Shown: positions 16,702 through 26,957 of the stretch, piece after piece | Layout: each line of letters begins with the position of its first letter | Numbering within the stretch: position 1 is the stretch's first letter | Source of the DNA: Priapulus caudatus | Lineage: Eukaryota; Priapulida; Priapulimorpha; Priapulimorphida; Priapulidae | Direction: 5' to 3' | DNA length: 26,957 nt | Assembly: GCF_000485595.1 (NCBI RefSeq) | Contig: NW_014577205.1 | Location: forward strand, 424,953 to 451,909 | The notes under the pieces: generated by a model | What the model saw: the letters and a program-made list of their open reading frames with translations, nothing else | Told to the model about the DNA's origin: nothing | Databases searched by the model: none | Made by a program: the position numbers and the translations under genes

Positions 16702-17424
16702 ACTAGTTACATACTAATCACAGCTAGTGCATGGATTACGTCATCACTAGCCTTCATGAAGAATTTGAAGCAAGTAGATTTCACTTATTAGTTCATACTA
16801 TAAAATATAAATCTTTTGGTAATTGTCCATCTAAATTTTCCATCACACCTAGTCATGAATGATACAGCCATTAATTTTAAGTCAGTTGCATCATGGTTAT
16901 ATGCAAGCTTCGTGCGGTTGCCCGCAATTATCATTCCAAATATGACTAGTAACTCTGAAAGCACCATACAGCGATATAAAAATGCCTGTCACAAATTTCT
17001 TTGCGGGTAAAATAATTATTATTAATATCCCGCAGTCATTAGGCAAAACGTATGACGCAGACGCTCTTATGCTTCAATAAAACACGTTGATTTCAATATA
17101 AGATTGCTTTCAGTAAGCCGCATGCGTGAGTGACATTGCACGCGTGCGTCGCTCTGTACTACATGCCTTCAGATTTTAATAGGGCATTAGATGAATGAAG
17201 TGGCGTAGATAAAAGATCATCTTTGCGTTTGCCCACGCGGATAATAACATAATGCCACGACGCCGAAGACGCCCCGAGAAATTTCTAAACCTCCAGCGAA
17301 TTTACTTGATTTGCGAAAGTCCGCGGAAATATTGGCCGATGTAACAACGTAAAAGTAAAAATGTTCATTATACAGCGCGGTTATAGGTAGTTTATAATAG
17401 TAGCGGTTTCCTAAAATTAATTAC
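16702..17424. other. No gene seen; contains one copy of an 18-bp direct repeat
   Basis: AT-rich sequence downstream, on the minus strand, of the first aminopeptidase exon. It holds CCCGCAGTCATTAGGCAA at 17029-17046, identical to 21253-21270. I found no second aminopeptidase exon here, although the exon completing the AG leftover codon should follow. Confidence 0.5.
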
Positions 17425-18137
17425 CTAGTCTCGCCACCCGTCGTGTACGAGCTCCGGTACAAGCCGAAGAGGTCATCCAAGATGGCGCCGCTGAAGTGGC
17501 CGTACGTGACCGTGTACGTCATGCCCGGCTCGAGCGCTTCGTTCAACACCGTCACGAAGTAGTTGTTCTGCTTCACCTCGAAGTGATGGTTGACGGACAG
17601 CGACTCGTTGCTGGCGTCGGTCGTCACCGTGACCTGCGCGCGGTCGATGCTGAGCGCGAGCGCGTGCACGACGACGTGCTTCGTGCTCTCGGTGCACGCG
17701 ACGCGTATCGACACCGACCCGGTGAACACGAACTCGTCGAGGTCGACGCGAACGGACAGGTCGTACGCCGACGGCACGAGGCTGGACGGAAGCTGCGCAC
17801 CGCCCCACGGCAGCGCCGGGTCGACAGGGGGCGCCACCGGTTTTGCGGATGTCGTCGCCGGCGCGCTGACGCTTTCGGTCTCCGGCTCGCCGCCGGAAGC
17901 CTGGGCGTCGGCGAGCGCGTCGTACTTCTCGACGTAGTGCTTCTTCGTGAGGCACCACGTCACGAGGCAGCAGATGAAGACGACGAGGAGCGCGAGCAGG
18001 CAGAGCAGCGCGATCTTCTTGTTGGAGAGGTACTTGCCATTGCGGCGCTCGTTGCGCAGCGCGTTGTACGCCTCGCGTGCCGTCTGCGGAGAATTCTCAT
18101 CCTCGGCGTTAGAGCCCAGCTCAAACTTGTCAGACAT
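17425..18137 (-). CDS. First coding exon of a type II membrane M1 aminopeptidase
   Basis: 237 full codons from ATG (18135-18137) to a donor AG|GTAATT, leaving two bases. Layout: a short cytoplasmic tail rich in charged residues (1-41), one membrane segment (about 42-63, starting IALLCLLALL), a Pro/Ala/Thr-rich stalk (about 77-108), then the start of the M1 N-terminal domain: LPWGGAQLPSSLVPSAYDLS, the FTGSVSIRV strand, and YGHFSGAILDDLFGLYRSSY. These match the aminopeptidase N/A family (LP..l.P..Ydl.........f.G.v.i.v; GfYrSsY). Expected role: a cell-surface zinc exopeptidase removing N-terminal residues from peptides. The exon is clearly GC-rich in an AT-rich setting. TC repeats begin a few bases upstream of the ATG. 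The following exons with the FxCFDEP region are not found in the window. Confidence 0.92.
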
Positions 18138-18142
18138 CGCGC

Positions 18143-18148
18143 TCAGTG

Positions 18149-18194
<46 letters not shown>

Positions 18195-18247
18195 TCTTTC
18201 TATGTATCTATCTATCTGTCTATTTATCGATCGATGTATCTATTTAT

Positions 18248-18312
<65 letters not shown>

Positions 18313-18467
18313 CATCTATCTATCTATCTATGGCTCTTTACCGCTATCTCTATCTATGGCTCTTTGCCTCTATCTCTATCTCTATCTCTCCTGCCCTTCT
18401 CCCCTCTCTCGCTCGCTCTCTCTCTGTTTCTCTTAGTCGCTCTCTCTCTCTCTCTCTCTCTCTCGGA
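18143..18467. repeat. TC and ATCT microsatellites upstream of the aminopeptidase start
   Basis: (TC)n/TTTC at 18148-18198, (ATCT)n to about 18335, mixed CT words, then (TC)n at 18437-18466. On the gene strand these are GA-rich tracts in the 5' UTR or promoter area. Confidence 0.95.
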
Positions 18468-18830
18468 CTCTCTCCCTGTGACGCTACACCCGCTCCAATG
18501 CGTGCTCCAGCTGGTTAAAGATGCGTTGGTTCTTCACCCTGCGGGAAGAAATATATACGCGGGAAGTTTAGATTTTTGTTGTATACTTAGATGTGAATAA
18601 CGCGAATATGTGACAGCATTTATCCTTAGAGGCCTGCGTGTCGTTTTTCCGATAACCCTCACTGGAATGCCGATGTTATTTTTAGAGAAATGCTTTGATG
18701 GTCTGAGAAGGCGAGAGTTGAGAGAGAAGAGAGATTAGTTGAACTTAAGGATGCTGACATGTGTGACAAATCGGGGTACACGGAGACACTTGTACTGTCG
18801 AACGTGAACGACCAGTGTATGTAGAGTCAG

Positions 18831-19436
18831 AATTAGCACGCGAAGAAGAAGAGGAAGAAAAAGAAGAAGATGAAGAAGAAAAAGAAGAAGAAGAAGAAGA
18901 AGAAGAGAAGAAGAGAGGAAAGAGAATAACGGAGAGCAAATAAAGAAAAGAGGAAAACGAAGGCAAAGAAGAAAGAAAATTAAAATAATAATCCGAATTA
19001 GCATAAGAAGAAAAAGAAAAATGATGATGGAGAAGAAAAGAAAGACGACGACGACGAAGAAGAAGAAGAAGAAGAAGAAGAAGAAGAAAAAAAAGAAGCG
19101 AGGAAAGAGACGAAAGTGGGAAAGTAAAGAATAAAAAGAAAACGAAGGAAAGGAAGAAAGAATAACAATAATAATCAGAATTAGCATAGGAAGAAATAGA
19201 AAAAATTATGATGGAGAAGAAAAAGAAGAAAAAAAGAAAAGAAAAAAAAGAATGAGAAAACGAAGAAGAAGAAGAAGAAGAAGAAGAAGAAGAAGAAAAA
19301 TAATAAGAAGAAAACGGAGAAGAAGAAGAAGAAGAAGAAGAAGAAGAAGAAGAAGAAGAAGAAAAAGAAGAAGAAGAAGAAGAAGAAGAAGAAGAAGAAG
19401 AAGAAGAAGAAGAAGAAGAAGAAGACGACGAAGGTA
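18831..19436. repeat. GAA-rich triplet tract with a longer internal period
   Basis: About 600 bp of nearly pure purine with long (GAA)n runs, densest at 19260-19435. The word AATTAGCA recurs at 18831, 18996 and 19179 (spacing 165 and 183) with similar neighbours, so a larger unit has been duplicated inside the triplet tract. Arginine/lysine or leucine/serine frames over it are artefacts. Confidence 0.93.
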
Positions 19437-20844
19437 GTTTATCTGGCGATTCAAACAACGCATCGGCATACTGACCACCTTACCTATAATCACAAATGCC
19501 CGGTGTATTGTAGAATTTATTTTGCGTTTTATAGACTGTGTGGCTTTCTCTGCGCTCATCGCATGCCCCGAACGTACTGTTATCGACCCGATGTGCTTAA
19601 ATGCGAGTGCAGACTCTTCACAATTTTTGAAGATTGTATTTCGTATTAGATTCATATTTTGTGATCTGTACAATTCGACCAAACAACTGATGTGATTTTT
19701 AATGCAACCGAATCTCGTTATTCCGGGCAGAAAGTGTTGCTACTGTTAGAAAAGGATGCGCTGACTTTAAATATCTATTGTCTAATATATGCACCCGCAT
19801 CACAGCTCCCTCTGCTGATAGCGTGTTAATAGGTAATCTCTTTACAATACATGACATAATTGCCACGGCATTACGTACGTGACATAATTGAAGTAACATG
19901 ACCCCCGTGACATAATTACACGCGTGGCGCCTTGATGATCTTGTTATGTAATTTAGGCAATTCCGCCGTGGGGTTAATAGTCGCAATCAATGCATATAAG
20001 CTTATAGCATTGATACGGAAAATGTTTTCGCCTAACCGCGTCTTTTTTTCTCGCATGTGTTTATCTAACTGGCAGAAATATTGTACAACATACCGACAGG
20101 ACCTGACTAGTTAAAATTACATTAACACACAGTCCACACATTGGCTATAAGAGTTAACAATGTAAGTATTTCCTTGTCAGTTGTTAGTGTAAAATGTACG
20201 TGTACTTAACACACAAAAAACAACCCTGACCTCTCATGGACAATGAGACATTTTATAGAACGCTACATAATATAAAACCCGATCGTGGCGCGCCGTACAT
20301 AAACGATAAACGGTAGGACAATTCAAAGAAGGCAATAGTTCATGCAGTATGTCGTATAGTAAAGTTGGTGTCCATAAATTATAATAAGAATGCTAACGTA
20401 ACAGATGAAAGTTTGCACGTAACAGAGTGTGTTGAAGGTACCTGTTATTATCTGTCTACATGTCTACAGTCATGATGCGCATGCAGCTGGTTGGTGGATT
20501 TCACTGCTCGTAAAGGATGACCCCTACACAAGCATTGATTCCCCGCAGCTGCATGCAGTAGGCCTATGGCATTCACCATCCTCCCAACATATTCTACCGA
20601 CAGGGGTCGCCTCTGTTTTCCACAGGCGCTAACCTTTATATTAGCTGGTTTACCGCTTAAAAGTCGGAACGTGAGCTTTCGTCAGCTCTAGGGAAAATGT
20701 AATCCCGAAAGTATTCAATAAGAAGTTGCGATTTCGACATTTTTGAGCTATTTTTACATACTCCTTCTGAGGCGTAATTTTCTGGCTTTTCATGTGATAG
20801 AAACCTATATATGTGTATCTGTGTACTTTCTGCTGTCTGTGTTC
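19437..20844. other. No gene seen; small spaced repeat at 19852-19917
   Basis: No recognisable coding or RNA gene. TGACATAATT occurs three times at exactly 28-bp intervals (19852, 19880, 19908). Confidence 0.5.
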
Positions 20845-20985
20845 CTGCGTGCGTGCGTGCGTCCGTGCGTGCGTGTGTCCGTGTGTGAGTAAGTGAATGA
20901 GTGTGTGAGTGAGTGAGTGAGTGAGTGATTGAGTGAGTGAGTGAGTGAGTGAGTGAGTGAGTGAGTGAGTGAGTGAGTGAGTGAG

Positions 20986-21029
<44 letters not shown>

Positions 21030-21075
21030 TACGTGCGTGCGTGAGTGATCGAGTACGTGAGTGATTGCGTGCGTG
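20845..21075. repeat. (GTGC)n/(GTGA)n tetranucleotide array
   Basis: A block of GTGA units bracketed by GTGC units; no strict order at the edges. Confidence 0.95.
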
Positions 21076-21360
21076 TTTATGTGTTTTACGCCGCACGCTT
21101 GCTCTGTCTACTAGCTACGTACTCAGCAACGACCACTGCCCACTGTGCATCCCCTGACCTGCACCATTAAGCTGACACGTCTGAGCAGCGATCTCACTTC
21201 AGGGGTCTCAAGCACTGTGCACTTACCGCCCAATGAGAAAGTGATGCCATCACCCGCAGTCATTAGGCAAGAATGATAATCCTACGGCCTGTCAACTCTA
21301 CTTTAAGGATTAAGAAACAAATAAGCTATAGCTAGAAGTATAGGATGTCATAAGCCTTGA

Positions 21361-21501
21361 CACATGTCTTGTTAAACCATGTTTTTTCTCATCCCAGGTC
21401 ATGGAAAAAGCAAAGAATAAACCATGTTTTTTCTCATCCCAGGTGATGGAAAAAGCAAAGAATAAACCATGTTTTTTCTCATCCCAAGGTCAAGACATGT
21501 G
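21361..21501. repeat. 45-bp tandem repeat inside an 11-bp inverted repeat
   Basis: Two full units (21374-21418, 21419-21463) and a 23-bp partial (21464-21486), unit starting aaaccatgttttttctc, bracketed by CACATGTCTTG (21361-21371) and CAAGACATGTG (21491-21501). The same unit occurs once inside the pseudogene at 22598-22642, where it is part of the reading frame. Confidence 0.88.
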
Positions 21502-21547
21502 CTGATTGACTAGGGATGGTCGGCTCTTCTATGGATTCTTCAGAAGT

Positions 21548-22786
21548 TTATGTCCCCGAAACCACTCCTTCCAGTTCATGAATGAGGGTTGACTTGCTTG
21601 TAGTGGGTAGCAGAGAACCATCGGGCCTCATTAGACTAGCATTGTAATGGGCAGATTCATGTGCTCCCACAATTTCCTGCAGGTCCAGTTCTCATGAGGA
21701 CTTTGCAAGGAGGAGCAACCGAACGAACAGGGAGTAGGTTGCTTTCAAGCTGACTACTGCGGAGGATGCCTTCAGACTGATACTTTTACATCCATCTTTC
21801 CAAGTCAGATACATAAGCTTCGACAATTTGTCCCACATGTTCTTGTCTCCGTTGACCCTCTCATCAACATATGTTGCAAGTGCCGTGCTTCCATGTACCT
21901 CTAAGTCCAAAACACTACGCTACACTGCCGTTGGCATTATCCGCTTGGTGACGAAGTTGACCAACTTCATTTCAGATCCATCATCATGTTCTGGTGCACT
22001 GAAGGGGTTTGCACTGCCTATCACATCCTTGAGTTGTCTCACAGCCTTTTACTGTCGTGCAGTTTTAGATGCGGAGTGTTGGTGATGCTTCTTTGGGATA
22101 GAATCTGATATGTTCAGCATACGCTCGGTTTCTCCAGCCAGCCTTGCCAGTTCTGGAGAGCTGAGGCAATATTTGAGCAGACCATGGGGATCGATTGTTA
22201 AGCCAGAAATGGCACCTTCACCTTTGTGGATCTTGTTCACATGTTCATGTGCGTGATCAGATTCAATGGATGTGAAAGACAAAGTTACCACTCTTGAGAT
22301 CTTGCCATATCGAGGGATGGCTGCTTTCCAGGTGATACATGTGTGCGATGTAGTCTGGGATTTTCTGTGCATAGTCACGCCTGTTATATGCGAAAAGGTA
22401 GATGCACATCTTTTCCAATGAGGCGAGGTACAAGAGCCAGTTATGATGGCGGGTACTTTGCATGAACTGGAGTAGGTTGCTGACCTGTCTCATATACATA
22501 CGAACCCACTTGTACATAGGGTACTTCTCATTAACGTGGTAGAATGCTTCTAGAGTGCCCACCAACTTCAGATCGGACGCCAAGTTTAACAAAAAATAAA
22601 CCATGTTTTTTCTCATCCCAGGTGATGGAAAGAGCAAAGAAAATGGCACACTTCCATCAGAGTTAACGTAGAAGTAATCATAACCACGCAGAGAGGTCAT
22701 CTTCACGTAAATGCGCCACATGAGAACAAGAACGATGATTTCCCGGTTGTCCTGTAACGCCCACATATCGTCCTCGCCGGCGTCTG
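21548..22786 (-). pseudogene. Broken N-terminal/middle part of the cysteine-rich multi-copy protein family
   Basis: From a possible acceptor (atatatcag, 22787) a frame reads DDMWALQDN, SLRGYDYFYVNSDGS, LEKMCIYLFAYNRRDYAQ to about 22270. A frame change then continues with HEHVNKIHKGEGAISGL and PHGLLKYCLSSPELARLAGE. In-frame stops follow at 22049-22051 (TAA) and 21920-21922 (TAG), with family-like text on both sides (VHGSTALATYVDERVNGDKN, WKDGCKSISLKAS). After a further shift at about 21692 comes EIVGAHES to DGSLLPTTSKS, ending at 21548. As I recall the family, these blocks precede the cysteine-rich part found at 16189-16701. With two stops and at least two frameshifts this copy is dead as written. 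Assembly errors could account for some of the breaks. Confidence 0.7.
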
Positions 22787-23734
22787 ATATATTACACAAC
22801 GTAATATATTACGTACTTATTATTAACCGTAACTTATAACTTATAATAATAATAACTTATTAACTTATTATTATTTTAACGTAATTATTATTAACCGTTG
22901 TAATGGCTATATTCTACGTGTCCACCGTGTAGTTGTCGTCGTTAGGCTATTTGCATATTTAATTATTTCCGGCGATGACTAATCCACGGCTAGTCATTAT
23001 CAGATCATTTATCTTCTGTCTCCTACTCCTGATGTCTAAATTATTCAATATATATATATATACCTATATACCGTTGTAGCTACGCTGGTCGGCGCGGTCG
23101 GTAATAGCCGGTTGTGGTGTTGGCCGACCGGCACGCAGCTTTAAATAACATCCTTCTGACCGGCACAAAAATTAATGAATTTGTGTAAAATTACCTTCAA
23201 AATAGTGAGCAATCTACAAATAATCACAACTGATACACTTAGAATTAATTTAAAAAGAAAATAATTATGCGTAAAATCATCATCTGATGACATCGTACAG
23301 CGCACAATACATGCAGTATAGCTGGCATTGCCCCTGGACCCCACCAGGGGTGAAAAACCAAATATACATAATTAGCTAAAAAGTATTCCAGACTTTATGA
23401 AACGTGTCACTACACAACGACCTTAATATACCCTCATATTGATGATTAGTATTTATGCTTTGTGTTATTGATGATAAAGACTTCAATGAATCCAGTGGAC
23501 CAAAAACCCTAAAAAACGGTATTACTGGGCAACTGTATCCGTATACAAAATCCAAAATAGGTTGCCGGCCGATAAAGCGATTATTGTGTTAAATGGCTCG
23601 CAATCTTGGATTTAGTAGGTGGAGTATACCATTGGCGTGAAAATTGGATAACTTGGTGGTTTTCAGTCCTATGTGATCTAAAGAAGTCAATAAGCTACAG
23701 TTTCAAGATTCTAATGAACGGTTCACTCCTCTGC
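22787..23734. other. No gene seen
   Basis: AT-rich with TAATA/TTATTA repeats (22795-22900), a short (TA)n at 23049-23062 and a small stem (CCCCTGG...CCAGGGG, about 23325-23350). No coding evidence. Confidence 0.5.
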
Positions 23735-24004
23735 TTAATTGCAACATAACCCGCATGACACTATAACAGCAGTATAGCACGCAACATCTAAGTACGTTGT
23801 TGCCACGATTATGGGAAAGGAGAGCAAAACGGCGCCCGGCGGGCCACACACGCATACGATTTGCGCGTGCGCTCCGGGGATGCATTTGCGCGCGCGCCGG
23901 AACGGCACGCCCCCGTCAAACGCGCAGACTTCGCCGTGAGCCGAGCCAACAGCCACGTGGGTGTCCGGTGAGTGGCGACCGCAAGGACGAGCGCCAATCC
24001 CCAA
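23735..24004 (-). CDS. Weak candidate exon, possibly WD-repeat-like
   Basis: A GC-rich frame on the minus strand in an AT-rich setting. The part reading SPDTHVAVGSAHGEVCAFDG has the 'sPdg..lavGs.dg.v..fd' look of a WD40 blade, followed by GAHAQIVCVC. No convincing acceptor or donor was found and only one blade is visible. Composition alone may explain it. Confidence 0.2.
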   Translation of the reverse strand: MGIGARPCGRHSPDTHVAVGSAHGEVCAFDGGVPFRRARKCIPGAHAQIVCVCGPPGAVLLSFPIIVATTYLDVACYTAVIVSCGLCCN

Positions 24005-25584
24005 ATTCAGCTCCCAAAATATGGTAAACGTATAAGATTTGTAGCTAGCGGGGCTCGAACTTCCCCGAATTCGATGAATCTGAGATGAGATTTTCTGATC
24101 TGATTCTAGATGAACTGAGCATTCCTGGCATCTACAGTTCTAAGCCAACATCATCCCAAATCCCGCGTAACTTTCCATGTAGTTCTTGCTCTGTGCCTTA
24201 CGGGGCGGGAGGGTTGAAGCCTCCGTCCGTGGAGCGACTCTGGAGCACGGCTAGATGAAGCATGGGATGTTGAAAGCCGGCCTGTACAGTAGCGTCACCT
24301 GTAGTACAAATACTGAATGAAAAGCCACGCACACAGAGCCCTTGGATGCCTCACCAGATCACTCTGCAAGGGTCTATTTAGACTTGTGGATCGAGGCATT
24401 CTGCAACAACATCAGTGCCTACTCCACAAACTGACGTCTTCACTAGGAGATGTGAGAAATGTACTTCAAAATGGTCTGGAATAGCTCAAGCTCATCGTGA
24501 ATTGTTAAACTTGGCAGTCCGATCTGAACGTTGGTGGGGCCTCTTAGAACGCATCTCTACCACCCGGTTAAATGGAGGAAGTACCCTATGTACAGTCGGG
24601 TTTCGTAAGTACCTGTTTCTTCGTAAACAACCCGTCCCGTGCAATCGACAAATCTCTACTGGATTTGAATAAACCCACGTTACTAGATGTACCTGGTGTA
24701 GAAATTACATTTGTGTACGTGGACAAGTATGGTATCACTGATTAAGGGCCATTCTCCCGTAAATGTTACTATTATTCCCTACGGAGGGCGCATTCATGCA
24801 TGTACACAAGAAATAAGCGCTGAAACGCTGCTGAAGCACCTAACAGCCGTCCATCTTCCAGTCTGAAGTTGTATGAGAATTGATGACTATATAGTGAGCC
24901 GCACGCAAACTGAATCACACAGGGATAGAATTATATTACTGTAATCTGTCAAGTTTTTGTAAGGAATTCCGTACGGATCTCCTCGGTGGTGATGACAAGA
25001 ACGCCGCAAGAATGCGCAGGCACGGGATCTACCCCTCGGATTTCGCGGCATTTGCTGATATGAACGTATATTCACCCACGTATTATATATACCATACACT
25101 GTATATTACACCGGTGCCCTTAGGACATGATACTGTAATTGCGGCGGAAAGTACGCGTTGCGAGCTACGGCACGCTCCTAGCGTATCGCCACTCGCCCCT
25201 ACCAGCGTCGACGAGCGTCGATTCAAGCTATGCGATGTGCCCAGGTAAAACCTGGCGAAGCCGGACACCCCAACCCGAACTTCCACGCTGTTAAAGAGGC
25301 GGGAGTGTATTTTTCTATGCTCTGCGCCAAGGTGGTATGTCGTCACCCCCCTGGCGACACTTCGCCGAACGTAAACCTCATCCTGACCCATCTCATGAAC
25401 CTGATCCTAAAGTGAGAAGCGCGCGGCCTGCGCGACTCCGTGACTGTGACCGAAGCCGTGCGCAGGTGATGTGACACGATGCCGCATAACCTATAAATGC
25501 TAACGTAATGTAAGCGGAGCACTGCCTGCTGGCCGGGTGCATTGCTACCCAGGCTACAGGGTTGCTATTATTCTACGTAGTGGT
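24005..25584. other. No gene supported
   Basis: Several 60-100 codon frames exist (for example 24415-24672 plus, 25083-25391 minus), but none shows a motif, and none has splice sites that link it to anything. A B-box-like word (AGTTCGAGCCC, minus strand, about 24050) lacks a matching A box. Confidence 0.4.
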
Positions 25585-26125
25585 TATGCGCTGGCTGCGT
25601 CATAGTGCAGTGGCCGGTGCGCTCCGCGTGTACCGGCTGGGAGCAGGTGCACACTACATCTGTGGGGACGCACTCCTACTCGGAATTCTGCGGACATATC
25701 ACGTGTGCCGGAGAGGCGCGTATATGGAGTGAGGGGCTGCGACAGGATGGCGTATACCCGCGATGGTTACGAAACCTGCACATGCAGCGGCCATTGGAAA
25801 GCATTGAGCTTACACGCGCGGCCTAGCCAGAAGCATGTAGTGGTGATTGTCGCTGCGCTGGTATGACGCACTTGGCCTTGACACGTATGTTATACGGTGC
25901 TGGCGCCTACCTGTATTAGAGAGGCCAGTCTAATCACCCGACATGTCCTACCCGGATTCTGGCGACAGCATACGTGGTGCCGGAGAGGCGCGGTATATGA
26001 GGGTAGAGGCGTTGTGACAGATGGCGTATAACGCGGAGGTTACGAAAATCTGCACGTGCAGTTGGCCATGCAAAGCGTAAGTTTGCCAGTATGGGCCCTA
26101 GGAGAAAGGTAGGTGGTGATGCTAC
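25585..26125 (+). repeat. Diverged tandem dimer, about 270-bp unit
   Basis: Two head-to-tail copies. The shared word GTGCCGGAGAGGCGCG occurs at 25705 and 25977 (272 bp apart), followed in both by GCGTATA, GGTTACGAAA and CTGCAC.TGCAG. Copies differ by many substitutions and small indels. No gene is recognised inside. Confidence 0.7.
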
Positions 26126-26289
26126 TGCTTCCTTAAGCGGTTTATGGCCTCCTCATGACTATGTACCTAACACTAATTTATTAGGCTACTAAAGGCCAAT
26201 ATAATAACTATATTGAATACATGGTGATAATCGCCTTAGTACCGACTGCCTATCGAATGATAGCGCAGACACTTAGGAAAAACCCGTTG

Positions 26290-26515
26290 TCTTCTATCTC
26301 CTCTCTTTTTTCTTTCCTCCTCCCATCTCTCGTTCTTCCACTTTTGCTATCGGCCGTTTCATTCTCCATTACAATCTTCCTATTCACTCTCTCTTTTGTT
26401 CCCTCTCCCCGCCTTCTTTTAATCGCCTTTCTTCCCTTTCTCCTCATCTCCCCTCCTGTCTCTCCTTATTCTCCCACTTTCTCATCCCTATTCCCTTCCC
26501 CTCCTCGGAGCTAAA
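26290..26515. repeat. Pyrimidine-rich tract
   Basis: About 225 bp rich in CT, TTCC and CCTC without a fixed unit. Reading frames over it are low complexity. Confidence 0.85.
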
Positions 26516-26957
26516 CCTCGATGCTGAATGTAAGACCCCTTTCTTCTCTAGCAGATGCGAGTTGACCAGTCGTGTCCTATTTATTAGTGGTTAATTAGAA
26601 AACATTTAATAATTAACGCTTCTGACCGCTATGCGAACCATGGCTTAATTATTATGAAACAATTATTATTAAAGCTTATCGCTATGGACCAATTTGGAGG
26701 ATTTGCAGGTACCGCCGGGAAGTGCAACTAAACACGGGCGGCAGCAAACACAACACACGACTCTCAGTGTAACAAACATATATTATAACTAGCGGAGGAT
26801 ACCCTGCGTTTGCCGGGGAATCAGTGGCGTGACTTCAGTTGGTGACCGCTTTTTTTGCATTGAAATGAAATACCCAAAAAAATCAGTCAGTGCAGTTAGC
26901 CTCAGTTCCCAGGTCCCATTTCCTTATGTCGAATAAGGAACTAGTAACTAAACAAAG
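26516..26957. other. No gene seen
   Basis: AT-rich sequence. The stretch near 26790-26830 (aactagcggaggataccctg) looks like a dispersed-repeat end, but I cannot assign it. Confidence 0.4.

Noticed and set aside
18735-19682. Leucine- and serine-rich frames that look like membrane proteins
   Set aside because: They come from the TTC/GAA triplet tract; no non-repetitive coding text is attached.
24415-24672. An 85-codon plus-strand protein
   Set aside because: No recognisable domain, no splice partner and no repeat match visible; could be a transposon scrap but cannot be supported.

Overview
This is a piece of an animal nuclear genome, most likely a marine invertebrate. It has short phase-matched exons split by AT-rich introns, GT-AG splice signals, interstitial (CCCTAA)n repeats, a tRNA-derived SINE with a target-site duplication, very heavy microsatellite content, and fragments of a cysteine-rich multi-copy protein family that I associate with invertebrate genomes. 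I cannot name the species.

The main content is one gene, or a small cluster, for a type II membrane M1-family zinc aminopeptidase (aminopeptidase N/A-like), all on the minus strand. Recognisable exons are: the first coding exon (17425-18137: cytoplasmic tail, membrane anchor, start of the ectodomain); two alternative versions of the exon before the catalytic-tyrosine junction (10034-10177 and 8583-8726); three downstream exons (6907-6972, 6691-6756, 6298-6467) and the start of the next domain (5884-5960); two alternative versions of the GAMEN/HEXXH exon (5552-5706 and 5354-5508); the exon with the third zinc ligand (4513-4626); and the exon that should precede GAMEN (3216-3336). The splice phases fit a single protein, but the order along the window does not: from the 5' side of the minus strand the exons come as first exon, middle, C-terminal side, then catalytic core, then the exon that should precede that core.

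Positions 1 to about 2400 are a second, indel-riddled copy. It runs the sequence of 10.06-10.67 kb directly into that of 4.37-5.80 kb, which would restore the expected exon order. This points to a misordered or read-patched assembly, or less likely to an old duplication.

The most notable biology is the pair of cassette exon duplications. The two GAMEN/HEXXH exons are both 155 nt, in the same phase, about 55% identical in protein and only 43 nt apart. Using both or neither would break the frame, which is the classic layout of mutually exclusive exons. The two tyrosine-junction exons are both 144 nt and phase 0-0. Together they could give four versions of one active site.

The rest, by region: 10.2-10.7 kb, tRNA-like and telomere-like repeat debris; 12.05-12.92 kb, a possible unrecognised plus-strand gene whose exon/intron junction has grown into a minisatellite carrying a 5' splice site in nearly every unit; 13.0-15.3 kb, (TG)n, a possible solo LTR and a large nested inverted repeat flanked by CA- and TG-rich tracts; 15.4-15.7 kb, the SINE; 16.2-16.7 kb, the 3' part of a cysteine-rich protein gene; 18.1-19.4 kb, TC, ATCT and GAA tracts upstream of the aminopeptidase start; 21.5-22.8 kb, a broken 5' part of the same cysteine-rich family; 22.8-26.96 kb, mostly sequence with no gene I can support, with one tandem dimer and a pyrimidine tract.
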